NCBI GenBank assembly: GCA_018658605.1 | Contig: JABHUV010000109.1 | Location: 1 to 6,728 of the forward strand | Reading direction: 5' to 3' | Source of the DNA: Planctomycetaceae bacterium | GTDB lineage: Bacteria > Planctomycetota > Planctomycetia > Pirellulales > Pirellulaceae | DNA length: 6,728 nt | In this document: in pieces, positions 6,573-6,728 of the stretch | How the letters are laid out: every line of letters starts with the position of its first letter | Position numbering within the stretch: the first letter of the stretch is position 1 | The notes under the pieces: generated by a model | Told to the model about the DNA's origin: nothing | What the model saw: the letters and a program-made list of their open reading frames with translations, nothing else | Databases searched by the model: none | Position numbers and translations under genes: made by a program

Positions 6573-6728
6573 TCAGCGCAAGTAGCGGCGGCGAATGTTG
6601 TAGACTCTCATCGCGTTACGAAACATCGCCTTGTTCATCACCAGTTGCCCTTTAGGTTCAAGGAACTCCATAATAATATTCTTCACATTGTCTACCGAAC
6701 CGAAATGGGCGCTGACCCCCCAGTTCGT
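6573..6728 (-). CDS. C-terminal 51 residues of an unrecognised protein, 5' end cut by window
   Basis: The minus-strand frame is open from the right edge to a TGA at 6575-6573, giving 51 residues. It reads like genuine protein: an NWGVSAHFG start, a helical VDNVKNIIMEFLEPKG stretch (13-28), NKAMFRNAMRVYNI (32-45) and a strongly basic end RRRYLR (46-51). I do not recognise the family from this fragment. It contains no membrane segment. Because the frame is cut and short, the case rests on amino-acid composition, codon choice like its neighbours, and the otherwise unexplained end of the window. It converges on the DUF3472 gene. Confidence 0.6.
   Translation of the reverse strand, partial: TNWGVSAHFGSVDNVKNIIMEFLEPKGQLVMNKAMFRNAMRVYNIRRRYLR

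Noticed and set aside
1..6728. Search for CRISPR arrays, tRNA or rRNA genes, insertion sequences, long repeats and phage or defence genes
   Set aside because: No regularly spaced repeats, no transposase or integrase motifs and no tRNA-like fold were recognised; nearly all of the window is covered by ordinary genes.

Overview
The window looks like chromosomal DNA of a planctomycete (Planctomycetota). The reasons are a Tat-exported DUF1501 protein, a secreted PhoD-type phosphatase, an M81/MlrC-type metallopeptidase and a secreted DUF3472 protein standing together, roughly balanced base composition, and loosely spaced genes (gaps of about 70-180 bases) with mixed Shine-Dalgarno quality. This placement comes from gene content. 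No rRNA or other phylogenetic marker is present.

Layout: four genes run on the minus strand. Read 5' to 3' on that strand they are an M81-family metallopeptidase (5269-3743), a PhoD-family phosphatase (3607-1754), a DUF6817-like protein (1573-974) and a DUF1501 protein (875 to the left edge, C-terminus missing). A DUF3472 protein lies on the plus strand (5369-6505), divergent from the metallopeptidase across a 99-base intergenic region. At the right edge, the last 51 codons of an unrecognised minus-strand gene (6728-6573) converge on it. No gap between genes exceeds 180 bases. No RNA gene, insertion sequence, CRISPR array or phage gene was seen.

How the genes work together: three products are predicted to be exported (DUF1501 by Tat, PhoD and DUF3472 by ordinary signal peptides), and two look cytoplasmic (M81 and DUF6817). 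This fits a general cell-envelope and hydrolytic neighbourhood, but no shared pathway can be read from the sequence. The same-strand genes may be partly co-transcribed. The gaps of 98-180 bases, and promoter-like or hairpin elements within some of them, leave room for independent transcription.

I did not find a convincing new multi-gene system. The points most worth a second look are an extra beta-rich segment inside the PhoD catalytic domain, a perfect 17-base dyad in the phoD leader, a cysteine-rich M81 enzyme with changed family motifs, and the unidentified C-terminal fragment at the right edge.
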